Positions 12,003 to 23,367 of a DNA stretch of 64,000 nucleotides are shown here, in pieces; the first letter of the stretch is position 1; each line of letters starts with the position of its first letter. Under the pieces are notes generated by a model that ran no database searches, was not told the DNA's origin, and saw only the letters and a program-made list of their open reading frames with translations. This stretch comes from Ashinkailepas kermadecensis (taxonomy: Eukaryota; Arthropoda; Thecostraca; Neolepadidae). Location of the stretch: assembly GCA_034440615.1 (NCBI GenBank), contig JAOTOM010004617.1, forward strand, positions 248,001-312,000, read 5' to 3'. Both the position numbers and the translations under genes were made by a program.

Positions 12003-13094
12003 GCGGGATTTGAATAAATGCTTTAACATGATCGACAATTCAAATCTCTTGACAAAATTAAGCCAGCACGGTATCGACATTTCATGGTTTTCTGCGTATC
12101 TCCAAACCCACACCCAGAGTGTCAACATCACTGACAATCTGGATCGCAGCATACAATCTATGCCACTTCCTAACAGCATCGGAGATTTTCAAGGCTCATC
12201 TTTCGGCCCATTGCTCTATGGCGTCTTCGCCAACGACCGCGGTATGTTCGCTGAGGGCGCAGTAGTCGTTCAGTATGCAGATGACACACACACTTTGGTC
12301 TCCGGTAACAAAACTCGTATCCAAAGTGTTGTTGCCGAGTTTGAAAACGTCCTGGCTTCCCTTGATATTTGTTTGGGCGAAAACGGTTTGAAGTAAATGC
12401 GGAGAAAGCCCAGCTTATGGTCTTTGGTAGCGTACAAAATTTACGCAACTTTACCAACTTCACGGTAGCGTTTCACGATCAACATTTGCTCCCATCTTCG
12501 GAAGTATAAAAACCTAGGACCCACTTTTGATCGCACCCTCAGCTGGGACTCCCATATTTCTAAGATTACCAGACGATGTTTCGGAACTGTGGCCTGTCTG
12601 TCGCATCTCAGTGGTTACCTGCCACCATCTGTCATTTCGGTGCTCGTCAATGCCTTGGTCCTGTCTCAGATCCACTACTGTATTTGGGTGCACGGTAATT
12701 GTGCATAAAAGAATATGTCTAATTGAAGAAAAAAACAGTAACTACGGAGCCAATATTATTTTCGGATGAACTAAATATGACCATGTCGCGGATCTGTTAG
12801 AGCGTCCTGGCTGGATGAGCGTGGATAACTTGGTCTCATACCACACGCTGTGCCTGCTTCACAAGGTGCGCTGTCTACAGGAGCCGGCTTCGTTAGCCGG
12901 TACCATCACCATAGTAGCCGAGCACCGTGACCGCCACACTCGTCAGGACCAGCTCGCGGACGGAGATGGGTAGGCACCGTTTTTGCTATCGATGCCCTGC
13001 CCTGCATAACGAGCTGCCGCACGAGCTGACGCGACTGCCAGCTCCCCTGTTCAGTCGTCGCCTTGGGCGGCATTTGTGCATGGGACTGGACTGA
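12003..13094 (+). pseudogene. LINE ORF2 pseudogene: reverse transcriptase C-terminal part
   Basis: Begins in the RT palm (DLNKCFNMID, 12007 on), continues with GSSFGPLLYGVF and the catalytic box QYADDTH (YADD codons 12274-12285), and GENGLK, where a one-base deletion creates a stop (12394-12396). Past several further frameshifts the usual LINE C-terminus is still readable: MSVDNLVSYHTLCLLHKVRC near 12814 and LHNELPHELTRLP near 13004, ending at a stop at 13092-13094. The LxxLxYADD architecture is that of non-LTR retrotransposons of the CR1/L2/Jockey group; I cannot fix the clade. There is no endonuclease or ORF1 upstream, so the copy is 5'-truncated and dead. Confidence 0.85.
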
Positions 13095-14949
13095 CTTCGG
13101 GGATATTCGGTCTGATGCTTCCTCTTTCCTTGTCTCAAGTATATGCAATGTATGCATATATTCATGTACGCATGTGACTGCCCTTATTCACTGATGACCT
13201 TTGCTTACAACTCCACAATGGACTGTAACGCTACAAGTATATTGTGGAGGAACTGAATGCACGTCTTTGTCTTTGTTTTGAGCTCCCTGTCCATTTAAAA
13301 TGCGCTGATCAAATACTACAGACAGTAAATAAGCAGTAGCACCGAACCTGGCGCACATGTGGCCTGCAAAAAAGCAATTGTGATGAAGCTGTCTCTGACG
13401 TCACCATGTCTTCAGAAGAGGTTCAAAAGCATGAACAATTTCGTCACGCACGTGCACATTGTGAAGGTAAAGGTCGCATGTGCACATAATGTGGGGGAAG
13501 CGGGGAAACTGTTCACGCAACATGGAAGTTGGGAGGACTCAACATTCAGTACATATTTTATTTTACGGTTGATAATAAGCTTTGCAAAAACATCCAGCGT
13601 CTAAAAATAAAACGGATCAAGTCCGGTTAATTTTTAGGAAGGCTAACTTTTCCCGACCATTCACTGCACACGTCTGGTGAAGTCACGTGGTAAGATTGCG
13701 TTGTTCTATCCCCATTGCAGCCTTCATACCAAGTGGTAAGCCAGATGTTAAGCAACCTGTAGTGACGTCACTGTTGCCATCATTAGCTACTGCTTGTGTC
13801 ACGGTAGTTTAATGTGTTACTATGACAACTCGTACTGGTCCATCTCCCTCAATTTGAAATCATAGATACGCTAATGATGCTCCCCATGTCACTGTCTGGC
13901 CTGTGCTATCTGACTCGTTGGTGCTGGGTTGCGTTGGCTTCCTAAGCCAGTTTAATAACTGTTTTCTCCGCTTTAAATACTGCATTGCATGTGAAAGAAT
14001 ATCTTGGATGCCGATCTGTCGGATGTGATTGCAGTGAGATGTATTCCATGTGTCCTTTACCACGCTTATTCGTGGTGTTTCTCCACTGACATTGTTTAAC
14101 TACCGAAGGCTACGGTGCAAACGTTTCATTATGGAATATATACGACGCGTATGGCATTCACACTGGCGGTTGGTATGACATTGGCAAATGCCTGCAGGTC
14201 GAAATGGATGGTTCCACAGGACATCGATGTGAGTGAAAGCTGAGACAATGTAGTGGTGACCACAGCCCTGTATGCACTTCTGGAGTCGAGAGGAGTCATC
14301 AAGCGACATACTTTTTATTAGCCAGTATGCATCATATCAACAGTTGTGCTACCTAAATACTCAGTCCTTGTACATGATGTACGTAAGCTAAAAGAAACAG
14401 TATTTGAGCATCTGCCTGTTAGATCGGGTTACAACATGACAACATGAGTGTAGTTGCAGTGAATGACTTACCCCTTGCATTACAAGGATAATTGCAAGGA
14501 TATTAGCCAATTCCTCATCCCCATGTGCTTCTAAATGTTCATGTCCATCTGAACTTAAGCATAATTTTATCATCGCTATGTCGATGACTGTTCCCTACTC
14601 TTTCGTGAACGGGCGCATACCGGCCAATTTCAACACCACCTGGACGACCAATATCCCAACATCACAACACTACCTGAACGACCAGTATCCCAGCATCACA
14701 ACAATACCTGAACGGCCAGCATCCCAACATCAAAATCACGAAAGCGTTAGGCGTCAGACGCAATGCTAATGCTGACGTCGGGGGATCTCCAGTAAGAAAA
14801 GAAGCAGTTAGTTTCCTGATGCCAATCAAGAACTCTGAAACATGCGCCCGCGACAAGCGAGCCCGGATGCTCACTAGTGTGTGCGAAAGGTATATAGTTA
14901 CAATTGATGAGACTCCATTTCCATAAAATATGATGCGATATGCATTGAA
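13095..14949. other. Unassigned region
   Basis: No supported gene. Minus-strand frames at 13860-14063, 14100-14309 and 14388-14573 show no recognisable domain. At 14640-14740 a loose repeat of atcccaacatcacaac / ctgaacg-ccagtatccc occurs. Could be intronic or old repeat sequence. Confidence 0.4.
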
Positions 14950-15055
14950 TAAAGTTGGCTTAACTTCAGATTTCTCAAAGCTTAACTTCAGATTCAGATT
15001 AAAGTTGGCTTAACTTCAGATTCAGATTAAAGTTGGCTTAACTTCAGATTCATAT
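14950..15055. repeat. Short tandem repeat, 28-bp unit
   Basis: The core aaagttggcttaacttcaga recurs; aaagttgg starts at 15001 and 15029 (28 bp), with a partial earlier unit at about 14952. About 3-4 units. Confidence 0.8.
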
Positions 15056-15611
15056 GAGTATGTGCATGCAGCAAAGGGTACTCTATAGATTTGCTGCCTT
15101 GTATGAATATTAAGTAAGGAATGTCTACGCGTAAGTAGCACACAAATTAATTTGATGCCATACAAAATGTACCGGTGCGAATGTAGTAGTCCGAAAACTC
15201 ATTACGATCTTCAAAACATCAATTAATTCCTGAACATTATTCTTAATGTGTTTGTGTACGCTTCCCAGCGTATCCTGGTTGGCGGCGCCATGGGTTCTGT
15301 GGACACCAAATGTCCTTGCTGCACATGTATGCTTCCCAACCATCAGTCGGCCCACCCAGAACGCGCATGCTTCTACAGGACGGCCCAGTGCAAACCACGG
15401 TAACCATGGTGACGGCATTGTGCGGTGTGCCCGACACTGGCCAAATCAAACTAACACCACACCATTCGATCTACACAGCAGCGTTAGTGGCCATACCAAC
15501 TTGTCTACAGCAAATCATCGAGCACCACATGGTCTACAGCAAATCATCGAACGCTACATTGCGTACAACTTAACATCGAGCACCACATTGTCTATAGCAA
15601 ATCATCGAGCA

Positions 15612-15836
15612 CAAGTCATCACAACCATCATCGCATACTCTGACTCACGCTCCTCAATTGACTCTCTCGCTGCCATACACAATGTCATCCACCACACACT
15701 CCACGCTATCCGACACCTCTCAAGCCCGTCACGCACACCTCCCCTCACCGTGCCCTGGATCCCCGGCCGCATGGAAATTCCGGACAACGAGCGAGCGGAC
15801 GGTCCCACCCGTCAGGCCATGGACTTTCAACCCGCC
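15612..15836 (+). pseudogene. LINE RNase H domain remnant
   Basis: Within a frame opened at 15246, residues after about 120 read IIAYSDSRSSIDSLAAIHN, then PWIPGRMEIPDNERAD. This is the pattern of the RNase H domain of I/R1/Jockey-type non-LTR retrotransposons (DSRSSLxAL and WIPGHxGIPGNExAD). Two of the acidic catalytic positions remain (D of DSR, D of ERAD). The H of PGH is replaced by R. Upstream, 15480-15611 contains a small tandem repeat of gagcaccaca-ggtctacagc. The domain runs straight into a C-rich minisatellite, so the element is truncated. It is a different piece from the RT fragment at 12 kb. Confidence 0.7.
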
Positions 15837-16075
15837 AACACTCCCCTGTACCCCTGTCCCGGCGATCCCCTGTACCCGCCAACACTCCCCTGTACCCTTG
15901 TCCCGGAGATACACTGTAACCGCCACCACTCCCTTATACCCATGTACCCGCCAACACTCCCCTGTACCCGTGTCGCGGCGATCTCCTGTACCTGCCAACA
16001 CTTCCCTGAACCCCTATCCCGGCAATCCCCTGTACCTGCCAAGACTCCACTGTACCCCTGTCCCGGCGATCTCCA
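15828..16075. repeat. C-rich minisatellite, mixed 28-45-bp spacing
   Basis: The word cgccaacactcccctgta recurs (15833, 15878, 15949 and variants), alternating with cctgtcccggcgatc. Unit length is irregular. Long frames on both strands here are by-products of stop-poor sequence. Confidence 0.8.
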
Positions 16076-16395
16076 ATCACTGGCCAACGCTCTACATGAT
16101 GTATATGGCCAGGCATGTTGGCGCCATAGCATGTTACACACTCACAATATTAAACCACTCATTTCAAAATAGCCGTCACCAAAGCAAAGTCTGAGATCAA
16201 CGGAGGTGGTCGTCGCCCGCATACGGTAAGACCACAGAATACATCTACATGATTGTCCATTCAACTCAACACACCACGATCCCAGCCAACCAGAAGCGTG
16301 CTCCGACTCTTCCGGCCGCCCAGTTGCACATGCATTTTGATGATGCAATCGGTACCATGGTGACCACCTGCAACAGAAGCCGAACCAACCCGTCG

Positions 16396-16485
16396 ACGTC
16401 GGTACAGTCGGCAGTCCCCCCGCCGTCGGTACAGTCGGCAGTCCCCCCGACGTCGGTGCAGTCGCCAGTCCGCCTGCCGTCGGCG
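16396..16485. repeat. 27-bp direct repeat just upstream of the lectin start
   Basis: Three copies of gtcggtacagtcggcagtcc (starts 16398, 16425 and a diverged third at about 16452), 27 bp apart, ending about 30-60 bp before the lectin ATG. It could lie in the 5' UTR or promoter. I see no TATA box in the preceding 200 bp. Confidence 0.7.
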
Positions 16486-16510
16486 CTGACGTGCCCGTGC
16501 TCGCTCCGCC

Positions 16511-17188
16511 ATGCCGTCTCTGCCGCCGCCGCTGCTGTTGCTGCTGCTGCTGACCCAGCTGACGTCGCTGCCGGCGCCGTTGAGTGCCGCCACCGCACGC
16601 CGACTGCGTGTGCTGAACTGGGCCACTTCGGAGGACACAAGCCAAGCTGAGACAAGAAGCACCGTGCCGGCCATGAGTCGCCTCCAGTGCGGCCTGCTCT
16701 GCCTGGGGGACGCTGGATGCTATGCAGTCGCCTTCGACGACCACCTGTTGCCCTGTCAGCTGGTGCACTGCGCCCCCGGGTGGTGGGGCTATGACGGCCT
16801 CTGCTATGGGGTGACCGGTTTAGTGGATTCTTGGCTCGACGCAGCTGATGGCTGCCAGACGCTTCGGTCCGACTCTGCCTTGGCACCTGTCCCAACACCA
16901 GCCGTGCATCAGTTCCTCATCCGCATGAAGAATGAAAAAAACAACGCATGTATCCTTGCCGCGATCGGCGTGCACCATCTGCCGGAATTTGCCAACCGTG
17001 AGTTCCGCACTGTGAATGGCAGCTCAATAGCTTATTCGCCATGGGCATCTCCTGATCCAAATGAAGACATGTCTCAACCCCTTGGTGTCGCTCTTTCCTC
17101 CTTGAGGCAGATGAATTGGGTAGACATTTATGTTAGTTCTAATCATAGAAGAGTTTGCGGGCTGTGCATGTATGATCCGGCCAAGTAA
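16511..17188 (+). CDS. Secreted PAN/apple-like plus C-type lectin domain protein
   Basis: An intact 225-residue frame without introns. Residues 1-26 form a signal peptide with an eight-leucine core, so the product is probably secreted. Residues about 46-82 hold four cysteines (60, 64, 70, 82) in SRLQCGLLCLGDAGCYAVAF, the style of PAN/apple-like modules. Residues 87-219 are a C-type lectin-like domain: CAPGWWGYDGLCYG at the start, the W-x-x-P-x-P-N loop (SPWASPDPNED, 176-186), then NWVD (202-205) and RRVCGLC at the end. The usual sugar-specificity triplet (EPN or QPD) is replaced by PDPN, and WND by NWVD, so calcium-dependent sugar binding is doubtful. GC-rich codon use differs from the flanks. 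The start is the first in-frame ATG, in ccgccATGc context. No AATAAA occurs within 1 kb downstream, so the transcript end is unknown. It could be a single-exon retrocopy, but no decay is visible. Function (defence, adhesion) is inference only. Confidence 0.8.
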   Translation: MPSLPPPLLLLLLLTQLTSLPAPLSAATARRLRVLNWATSEDTSQAETRSTVPAMSRLQCGLLCLGDAGCYAVAFDDHLLPCQLVHCAPGWWGYDGLCYGVTGLVDSWLDAADGCQTLRSDSALAPVPTPAVHQFLIRMKNEKNNACILAAIGVHHLPEFANREFRTVNGSSIAYSPWASPDPNEDMSQPLGVALSSLRQMNWVDIYVSSNHRRVCGLCMYDPAK

Positions 17189-17536
17189 ACACCTGGCCAC
17201 AACTGATCACAACTCCACACCTGTAGGGCCTCGGCCGTCGCCGACACACAACATCATGGCGGAGCATGGCAACAACCTCCACGAGTTGTAGTCCGCCAAG
17301 GAAAACTTATGTCAAAGGCAGCTGATGGAGACGGGCCTACAAGAGCAGCTCGTACACATCAGGTACTGCTGATACATACCGAAGTATCCTGATGCACATT
17401 GAACACAGCTGATGGATGCCGAGTACATAGGTTTCAGTATGGTGGCAAATTAGAAGAAAATACCAGCAACAACACGACCGACCTGAAGGCACCAGAGCAC
17501 AACAGCCCAATCTCGTGCCAGCACGTGTGAGCAGAC

Positions 17537-17692
17537 CATGGTCAGGCGGCGTGTGTCAGTGTATACCCTCGAGACCGACACCAGCGGCACCAGCACCCAC
17601 TCCTGCCGTCCTGCCATGGTCAGGCGGCGTGTGTCAGTGTGTACCCACGAGACCGACACCAGCGGCACCACCACCCACTCCTGCCGTCCGAC
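17537..17692. repeat. 78-bp tandem duplication (2 copies)
   Basis: catggtcaggcggcgtgtgt begins at 17537 and 17615. The copies are nearly identical and 78 is a multiple of three, so the frame stays open through both. 17189-17536 and 17693-18126 contain no recognisable gene; 17790-17840 has short gcagaag-gctgc repeats. Confidence 0.85.
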
Positions 17693-18126
17693 AGGCAGTG
17701 CGCCACACTTTGCATCCTGTCCAGAAAATCTGGGCCTACGTCACTGAGCACTGCACCATGCTTACTTGAGCCAGCGGCGCGGTAGCACCTGCAGAAGGTG
17801 CTGCAGAAGGCGCTGCAGAAGCGATAGCTGCTCCAGCTGTGTCAACGGGTGTGTGACGAGCAGCGTAAAACGTGCCACGTGAGGCTGCGAACACACCGCG
17901 GCGCACAAGTCCGCGCCAGGAGCGTATACAAGAGGTGTGGTGCACGTCTCCGCCGCTGAGATGTGGCTGCGATGTCCTCGGCCCCTGCGATCAGCATTCC
18001 AGCAGGTGGCCAGTGCTCCCGTGCCTGTTCAGCAGGGCACACCTGGACACATGAACCGACACCTGGCGGCTGAGTAGTTAGTTATTGTAGTTTAGAGATC
18101 CATCGAGTGTGTCATATAGCGAGAGA

Positions 18127-18185
18127 GATATATATATATATATATATTTATATATATTTGATTATATGCATATATAGATAGATAG
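18127..18185. repeat. TA / GATA microsatellite
   Basis: Alternating ta tract followed by tatagatagatagac. Confidence 0.95.
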
Positions 18186-18244
18186 ACAGCTATCGGCTTT
18201 GATCCATGCATTTCACAGTATTTTCATCGATCAAAACCACTATA

Positions 18245-18805
18245 TGTGGACACAGGGCTCGTTTTCCAGCTAGCCTTTATCTCTTCACAGCCGTTAGTAA
18301 TAGAGAGCTTGTTTTCCGCTAGCCCTGACCTCGTTATAGGCAATAGTAACACAGTGGTGGCTTTCCAGCTAGCCTTTATCTCTTTATAGCCATTAGTAAC
18401 AGTGTGCTGGTTTTTCAGCCAGCCCTTATCACAATATAGCCATTAGTAATACAGTGTGGGTTTTCCAACTGGAGCTTATCTCTTCATAGCCGTTAGTAAT
18501 ACAGTGCCGGTTTTCCAGCCAGCCCCCATCTCTGCATAGCATTAGTAATACAGTGTGGGTTTTCCAACTGGCGCTTATCTCTTCATAGCCGTTAGTAATA
18601 CAGTGGCGGTTTTCCAGCCAGCCCCTATCTCTGCATAGCATTAGTAATACAGTGTGGGTTTTCCAACTGGCGCTTATCTCTTCATAGCCGTTAGTAATAC
18701 AGTGCCGGTTTTCCAGCCAGCCCCTATCTCTGCATAGCATTAGTAATACAGTGTGGGTTTTACAACTGACCTTGATATCTTTGTAGCCATTAGTAATACC
18801 GTGAT
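18245..18805. repeat. Minisatellite: 50- and 49-bp monomers in a 99-bp higher-order repeat
   Basis: About 11 monomers. Early ones are diverged. From 18452 two monomer types alternate, one with cagtgtgggttttccaactg (50 bp) and one with cagtgccggttttccagcca (49 bp). The first type starts at 18452, 18551, 18650 and 18749, exactly 99 bp apart. Because 99 is 33 codons, the minus strand carries a 126-residue frame of four near-identical 33-residue repeats (WLENRHCITNGYEEIS). I regard that protein as incidental. Confidence 0.9.
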
Positions 18806-19364
18806 GCACAACACAACTGCAGCATCATATTTAACATCGCCGACAATCGTTACTATCACACATTTCATATCGGTATACAGAAAGGTGTGGCAATTTTGGA
18901 AGATACTGATATCAGCAACTGATGCACATACTGTGTTTAAACAACGGAACGAACCAGAATCTATTAATTGAGTGCATACGGTTTGGATGTATAGGTGCCA
19001 ATGACATTGTCAAATTTGTGCTGTTGCTCGCGAAGTATAATATGCAGGAAAGTACGGGGAAATGGAAGAGTGTTACCGTCGGAATTTACGGGAAAGATCA
19101 GGACAATGCATGCAAATGTGCTGTGTGACGATATGCGGAAATAAAGCGCCGGTGCACTCCGGACAAAGGTGAAAAACTTCGCCGTCAATAAGAGTTTCTC
19201 CACGAGATTAGCGCTGCGTGCGTTCAGCATAGAGCCAGGAACACCAAAGACTATTCACTCAGGCTCCCGTAATTTATGAGGTATAAGCAAGAACAGATGG
19301 TACGCCGGAAATCTGACGGGAGCTGCGGCGTGCTCTGATGGGGTGTAGTCTGTACGGCGTGCGC
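18806..19364. other. Unassigned spacer
   Basis: No supported gene, RNA or repeat seen. Confidence 0.5.
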
Positions 19365-19925
19365 TCACAGGGTATAGTCTGTGCTGACAGGGTGTTGTCT
19401 GTACGGTGTATCCTGACAGGGTGTAGTCTGCACGGCGTGCCCTGGCAGGGTGTAGTCTGCACGGCGTGCCCTGGCAGGGTGTAGTCTGCACGACGTGCCC
19501 TGACAGGGTGTAGTCTGTACGTTGTACCCTGACAGGGTGTAGTCTGTACGGCGTGCCCTGACAGGGTGTAGTCTGTACGGCGTGCCCTGGCAGGGTGTAG
19601 TCTGCACGGCGTACCCTATCAGGGTGTAGTCTGTACGGCGTGCCCTGGCAGGGTGTAGTCTGTACGGCGTGCCCTGGCAGGGTGTAGTCTGCACGGCGTG
19701 CCCTGACAGGGTGTAGTCTGTACGTTGTACCCTGACAGGGTGTAGTCTGCACGGCGTGCCCTGACAGGGTGTAGTATGCACGGCGTGCCCTGTCAGGGTG
19801 TAGTCTGCACGGCGTGCCCTGACAAGGTGTAGTATGCACGATGTACCCCAACAGGGTGTGGTCGGCACGGCGTGCCCTAACAGGGTGTAGTCTGCACGGT
19901 GTGCCCTAACAGGGCGTGCATGACG
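19365..19925. repeat. Minisatellite, 29-bp unit, about 19 copies
   Basis: Core cagggtgtagtctgcacggc with ctgg of neighbouring units at 19442 and 19471 (29 bp). Variation is mainly ctgAcag/ctgGcag and tgTacgg/tgCacgg. All three minus-strand frames are open over much of it and give 29-residue repeats, a result of stop-free units and not evidence of a gene. Confidence 0.95.
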
Positions 19926-20075
19926 TGCCGCCACGGCCCATTAGCGGGCATTGACTGCTGGAACCGTTCTGCACAGGCTCGAGGCAGGCCAGAAAACTGT
20001 GGCTTTGCGTGATGAAAATCTCAAAACGTCCTGTTTGTACTCATGCATTGTTGGTTGCTAAGGGGGAGGGGCATC

Positions 20076-20345
20076 TCTCGGCCCATTCCTCTCTCGGCCC
20101 ATTGCTCTACTGCGTCTTCGCCAACGACCTCGATATGTTCGCTGAGGGCGCAGTAGTCGTTCAGTATGCAGATGACACACACATTTTGGTCACCGGAAAC
20201 AAAACTCGCATCCAAAGTGTCGTTGCCGAATTTGAACACGTCCTGGCTTCCCTTGATATTTGGTTGGGCGAAAACGGTTTAAAGTAAATGCGGAAAAAGC
20301 CCAGCTCATGGTGTCTGGCAGCCAACAAAATTTACACAATCTTTC
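20076..20345 (+). pseudogene. LINE reverse transcriptase fragment (second copy)
   Basis: Homologous to 12190-12440. Readable: LGPLLYCVFANDLDMFAEGA, QYADDTH (codons from 20162), ASLDIWLGENGLK, then a stop at 20285-20287 produced by the same one-base deletion as in the 12-kb copy; the other frame continues VNAEKAQLMVSGSQQNLHNL. Starts with a 12-bp direct repeat (tctcggcccatt twice). Only about 270 bp remain; both ends are truncated. Confidence 0.85.
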
Positions 20346-21800
20346 ACTTAGTAGGTCAGCCCGAGGCCCTAGATCTACGGTGAGCTCAAAGACGGTCTTG
20401 CCAACAAATGACATGTATCGGGCCGACCATCATCTGTCAGATACATCGGTTGGATAAATCAGATGAAATGTACAGCAAAGCATTTCTCATACCGTCAACA
20501 CACCATTGCGTGTTAAATGGCCTATTCTAGGATGCAGAATACGAGTGTAGAGAATTGTTAGTCTGCACTCTCGCTTGGCGTCCTACAGTAATGGATCTTA
20601 GTTATCGTACGTATTTAATTACATTTCGCAATATCTCATTCCTTATTGCATGCGATTTGTATATTTCACGACACTTTAATTAAGAGCCTATATCAGTGCC
20701 TTGTTAAGTCGCCACTCACTGAAAATAAGCAAACGACAGCATAGGAAAAGTTCACTAAACATTTACTGGAGACGGAATTTTGCCGTTTCATTCTAAAAAA
20801 CGGCTTGTCCTCGACGTCCGGTCTAATGCAAAGTGATCATTCTAGAACTCGACATCAAATTACTTTCCCAGCACCGCTTAGTAACACATGAAGCTGACAT
20901 GAAGTGCCTGATTTTCTATTGGAAGAGAATGACCCTTTGATTAAAATTGTCTGATACAACTGCATCATTAAGCAAATTGTTCGTAATAGTGTGAAGGGAT
21001 TGTGATTGAAAACTGCTCATCATAAAACAGCAGGATATTTATCGGGTCGGTATAGCCGGTTTGTTGCGTCTTCTTGCTTTCAATAGAACCCCTTCATAGT
21101 ATTTGGCCGCTCTCTCTCCCTCGATTTGAGTCTTATATATAATACCACATATAACGGCCATCCTACGTTTGTTGTTACATTATCGCATGCAGAAAATAGC
21201 ATTCGTTATTGTCTCGCATACTGACAATTGTTTTCTACTAGTATGATATCCGAGCTAATTCAATGTCTCCATCCATAGATGCATGAATTCTCATACAACA
21301 AAATATCCGTTGGTTGCTCGGTGTCGTCCGTGACTCAGCACATTGATAAGTGAAATGCATTGACCTTTTCCTAGCAATTGATGTTGGTGCAGGAGATAAA
21401 AGCCACCATTGTAGTGGGATAATGTAGTGCACTGACTACAGCACGTCCTTTTTATCAGGATACGAAGCCTAGTAGGATGCAAAAACATAGGAAGTGGTCC
21501 GAAGCACAGACACACACACGCATATATACACACCGTTAAGGTATACATGCCCTTTGATCTGATAAGCGATCCTGGTTCATGCAAATCAATTGGCCGTTGT
21601 TCCCGACAGTTCTCAGAAGTATGGCACTGAAGTCGAATCAGATTTGGCCTAATATATGTTCATGAAATGTTGGTCGCACTGAACTTCACACTATCGACTT
21701 CGTGGCGGCAGACAATTCTAGAATGACTTCGGTCCTGGGTAGCATGTTTCACTGGCCCCATCGGGCACTGTTTATGCTGCTCAAGCTGCAATCCAGCATA
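20346..21800. other. Unassigned region
   Basis: No supported gene or repeat. Short minus-strand frames at 21238-21584 show no domain. Confidence 0.45.
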
Positions 21801-21804
21801 GAAA

Positions 21805-22490
21805 ACGGGGAACGGGACCCGGGAACGGGACCGGGGAACGGGACCGGGGAACGGGACCGGGAACGGGACCCGGGAACGGGACCCGGGAACGGGACCCGGG
21901 AACGGGACCGTGAACGGGACTGGGAACGGGACCGGGGAACGAGATCGGGGAACGGGACCGAGGAACGGGACCGATGAACGGGACCGAGGAATTGGACCGG
22001 GGAATGGGACCGAGGAACGGGCCCGTGGAACGGGACCGAGGAACGGGACCGAGGAACGGGACCGAGGAACGGGACCGAGGAACGGGACCGAGGAACGGGA
22101 CCGAGGAACGGGACCGAGGAACGAGACCGAGGAACGGGACCGAGGAACGGGACCGAGGAACGGGACCGAGGAACGGGACCGATGAACAGGACCGAGGAAT
22201 TGGACCGGGGAATGGGACCGAGGAACGGGCCCGTGGAACGGGACCGAGGAACGGGACCGAGTAACGGGACCGAGGAACGGGACCGAGGAACGGGACCGTG
22301 GAACGGGACCGAGGAACGGGACCGAGGAACGGGACCGAGGAACGGGACCGAGGAACGGGACCGAGGAACGGGAGCGATAAACGGGACCGAGGAACGGGAC
22401 CGATGAACGGGACCGAGGAACGGGACCGAGGAACGGGACCGAGGAACGGAACCGAGGAACGGGACCGTGGAACGTTAACGGGCAACAGGA
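21805..22490. repeat. Minisatellite, 13-bp unit, about 50 copies
   Basis: Unit ggaacgggaccga, very regular from 22010 on, with variants gggaacgggaccc at the left edge. Every frame on both strands lacks stops, so frames up to 360 codons (minus strand, SVPFLGPVPRSRS repeats) are artefacts of the unit. A block at about 21970-22060 (gatgaacgggaccgaggaat, tggaccggggaatgggac) recurs at 22170-22240, so a longer segment was duplicated inside the array. Confidence 0.95.
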
Positions 22491-23020
22491 CCGGGCAACG
22501 GGACTAGGCACGTGGGGAACTTGAACGGGGAACGTGACCGGGCAACAGGACCGAACACTGGACACTGGTAACACTGGATAAAGGACGGGACAGGGAAGAG
22601 CATGCAGGAAAGGAATCGGCAAAAACTGAGGACTGGTACAGGGGGTCGGGATCGGGTAAAGTGGCCGCGGAAGAGAATCGGCAAAGGCATAGGTGAAGTA
22701 CAGGTAACAGCGTACGGAGAAGGGAAACGAGGAAGGGGACAATGGAAGGAGCCTGGAAAATGGCGACGAGGAACCGGACTGATGAATGGATCAGGGAAGG
22801 AGACTGGCACTGCGGGCCCAGAGGAGCACGGAAATGGGTACTGGGGAAGAGGACTATGGAAGCATGAACTATGGGTTGGAATGGGGAAGGGGAGTAGGGA
22901 TGTAGACCGAGGATGGTACAGGGTATGGGGGCGGAACGACTTGATTAGTAGTGGTTAACGGTAGTGGTTAACTGGTAAGTGGATCTAGAAGGGGACCAGG
23001 GAAGGGGACCGGAAATTGGA
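22491..23020. repeat. Degenerate continuation of the 13-bp array
   Basis: G/A-rich sequence with eroded words (gggaacttgaacgggg, gaccgggcaac, ggaaggagactgg). 23021-23367 shows only a short direct repeat (gcgtccattgggag twice). Confidence 0.6.
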
Positions 23021-23367
23021 ACTGGATGCCTTGATACATAAATGTTGCGTCCATTGGGAGCATTGGAGCATTTGCGTCCATTGGGAGTCATATCGGAGCC
23101 TTTCTGTGTATTGGGAAATTCATTCGTGCAATCGGAGAAAATTAGGTAACCCAAACTCCTCCGCTGAATCCTGCACTCGCAACAGTTGACGCTGAAAGTG
23201 AAGAACCCTTCCCGACCCAGTGCTCGTATAATGGTGGATCTGCTCCCCACACCGTGTCTTGAACCGTAGCGCACCAGCACGCATACTGGAAAAGTGTAAC
23301 TGAGAACCGTTCGTTATTTTTCGTGGCTGCGTTCAAACACCACTTACTGCTGGCGCCAGACTTATTC

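Noticed and set aside
19255..19934. 198- and 189-codon minus-strand frames
   Set aside because: Both translate the same 29-bp array in different phases, so neither is evidence of a gene.
21660..22742. 360-codon minus-strand open frame with SVPFLGPVPRSRS repeats
   Set aside because: Entirely a translation of the 13-bp minisatellite, with overlapping open frames on the other strand and in other phases. No unique coding sequence or start context.
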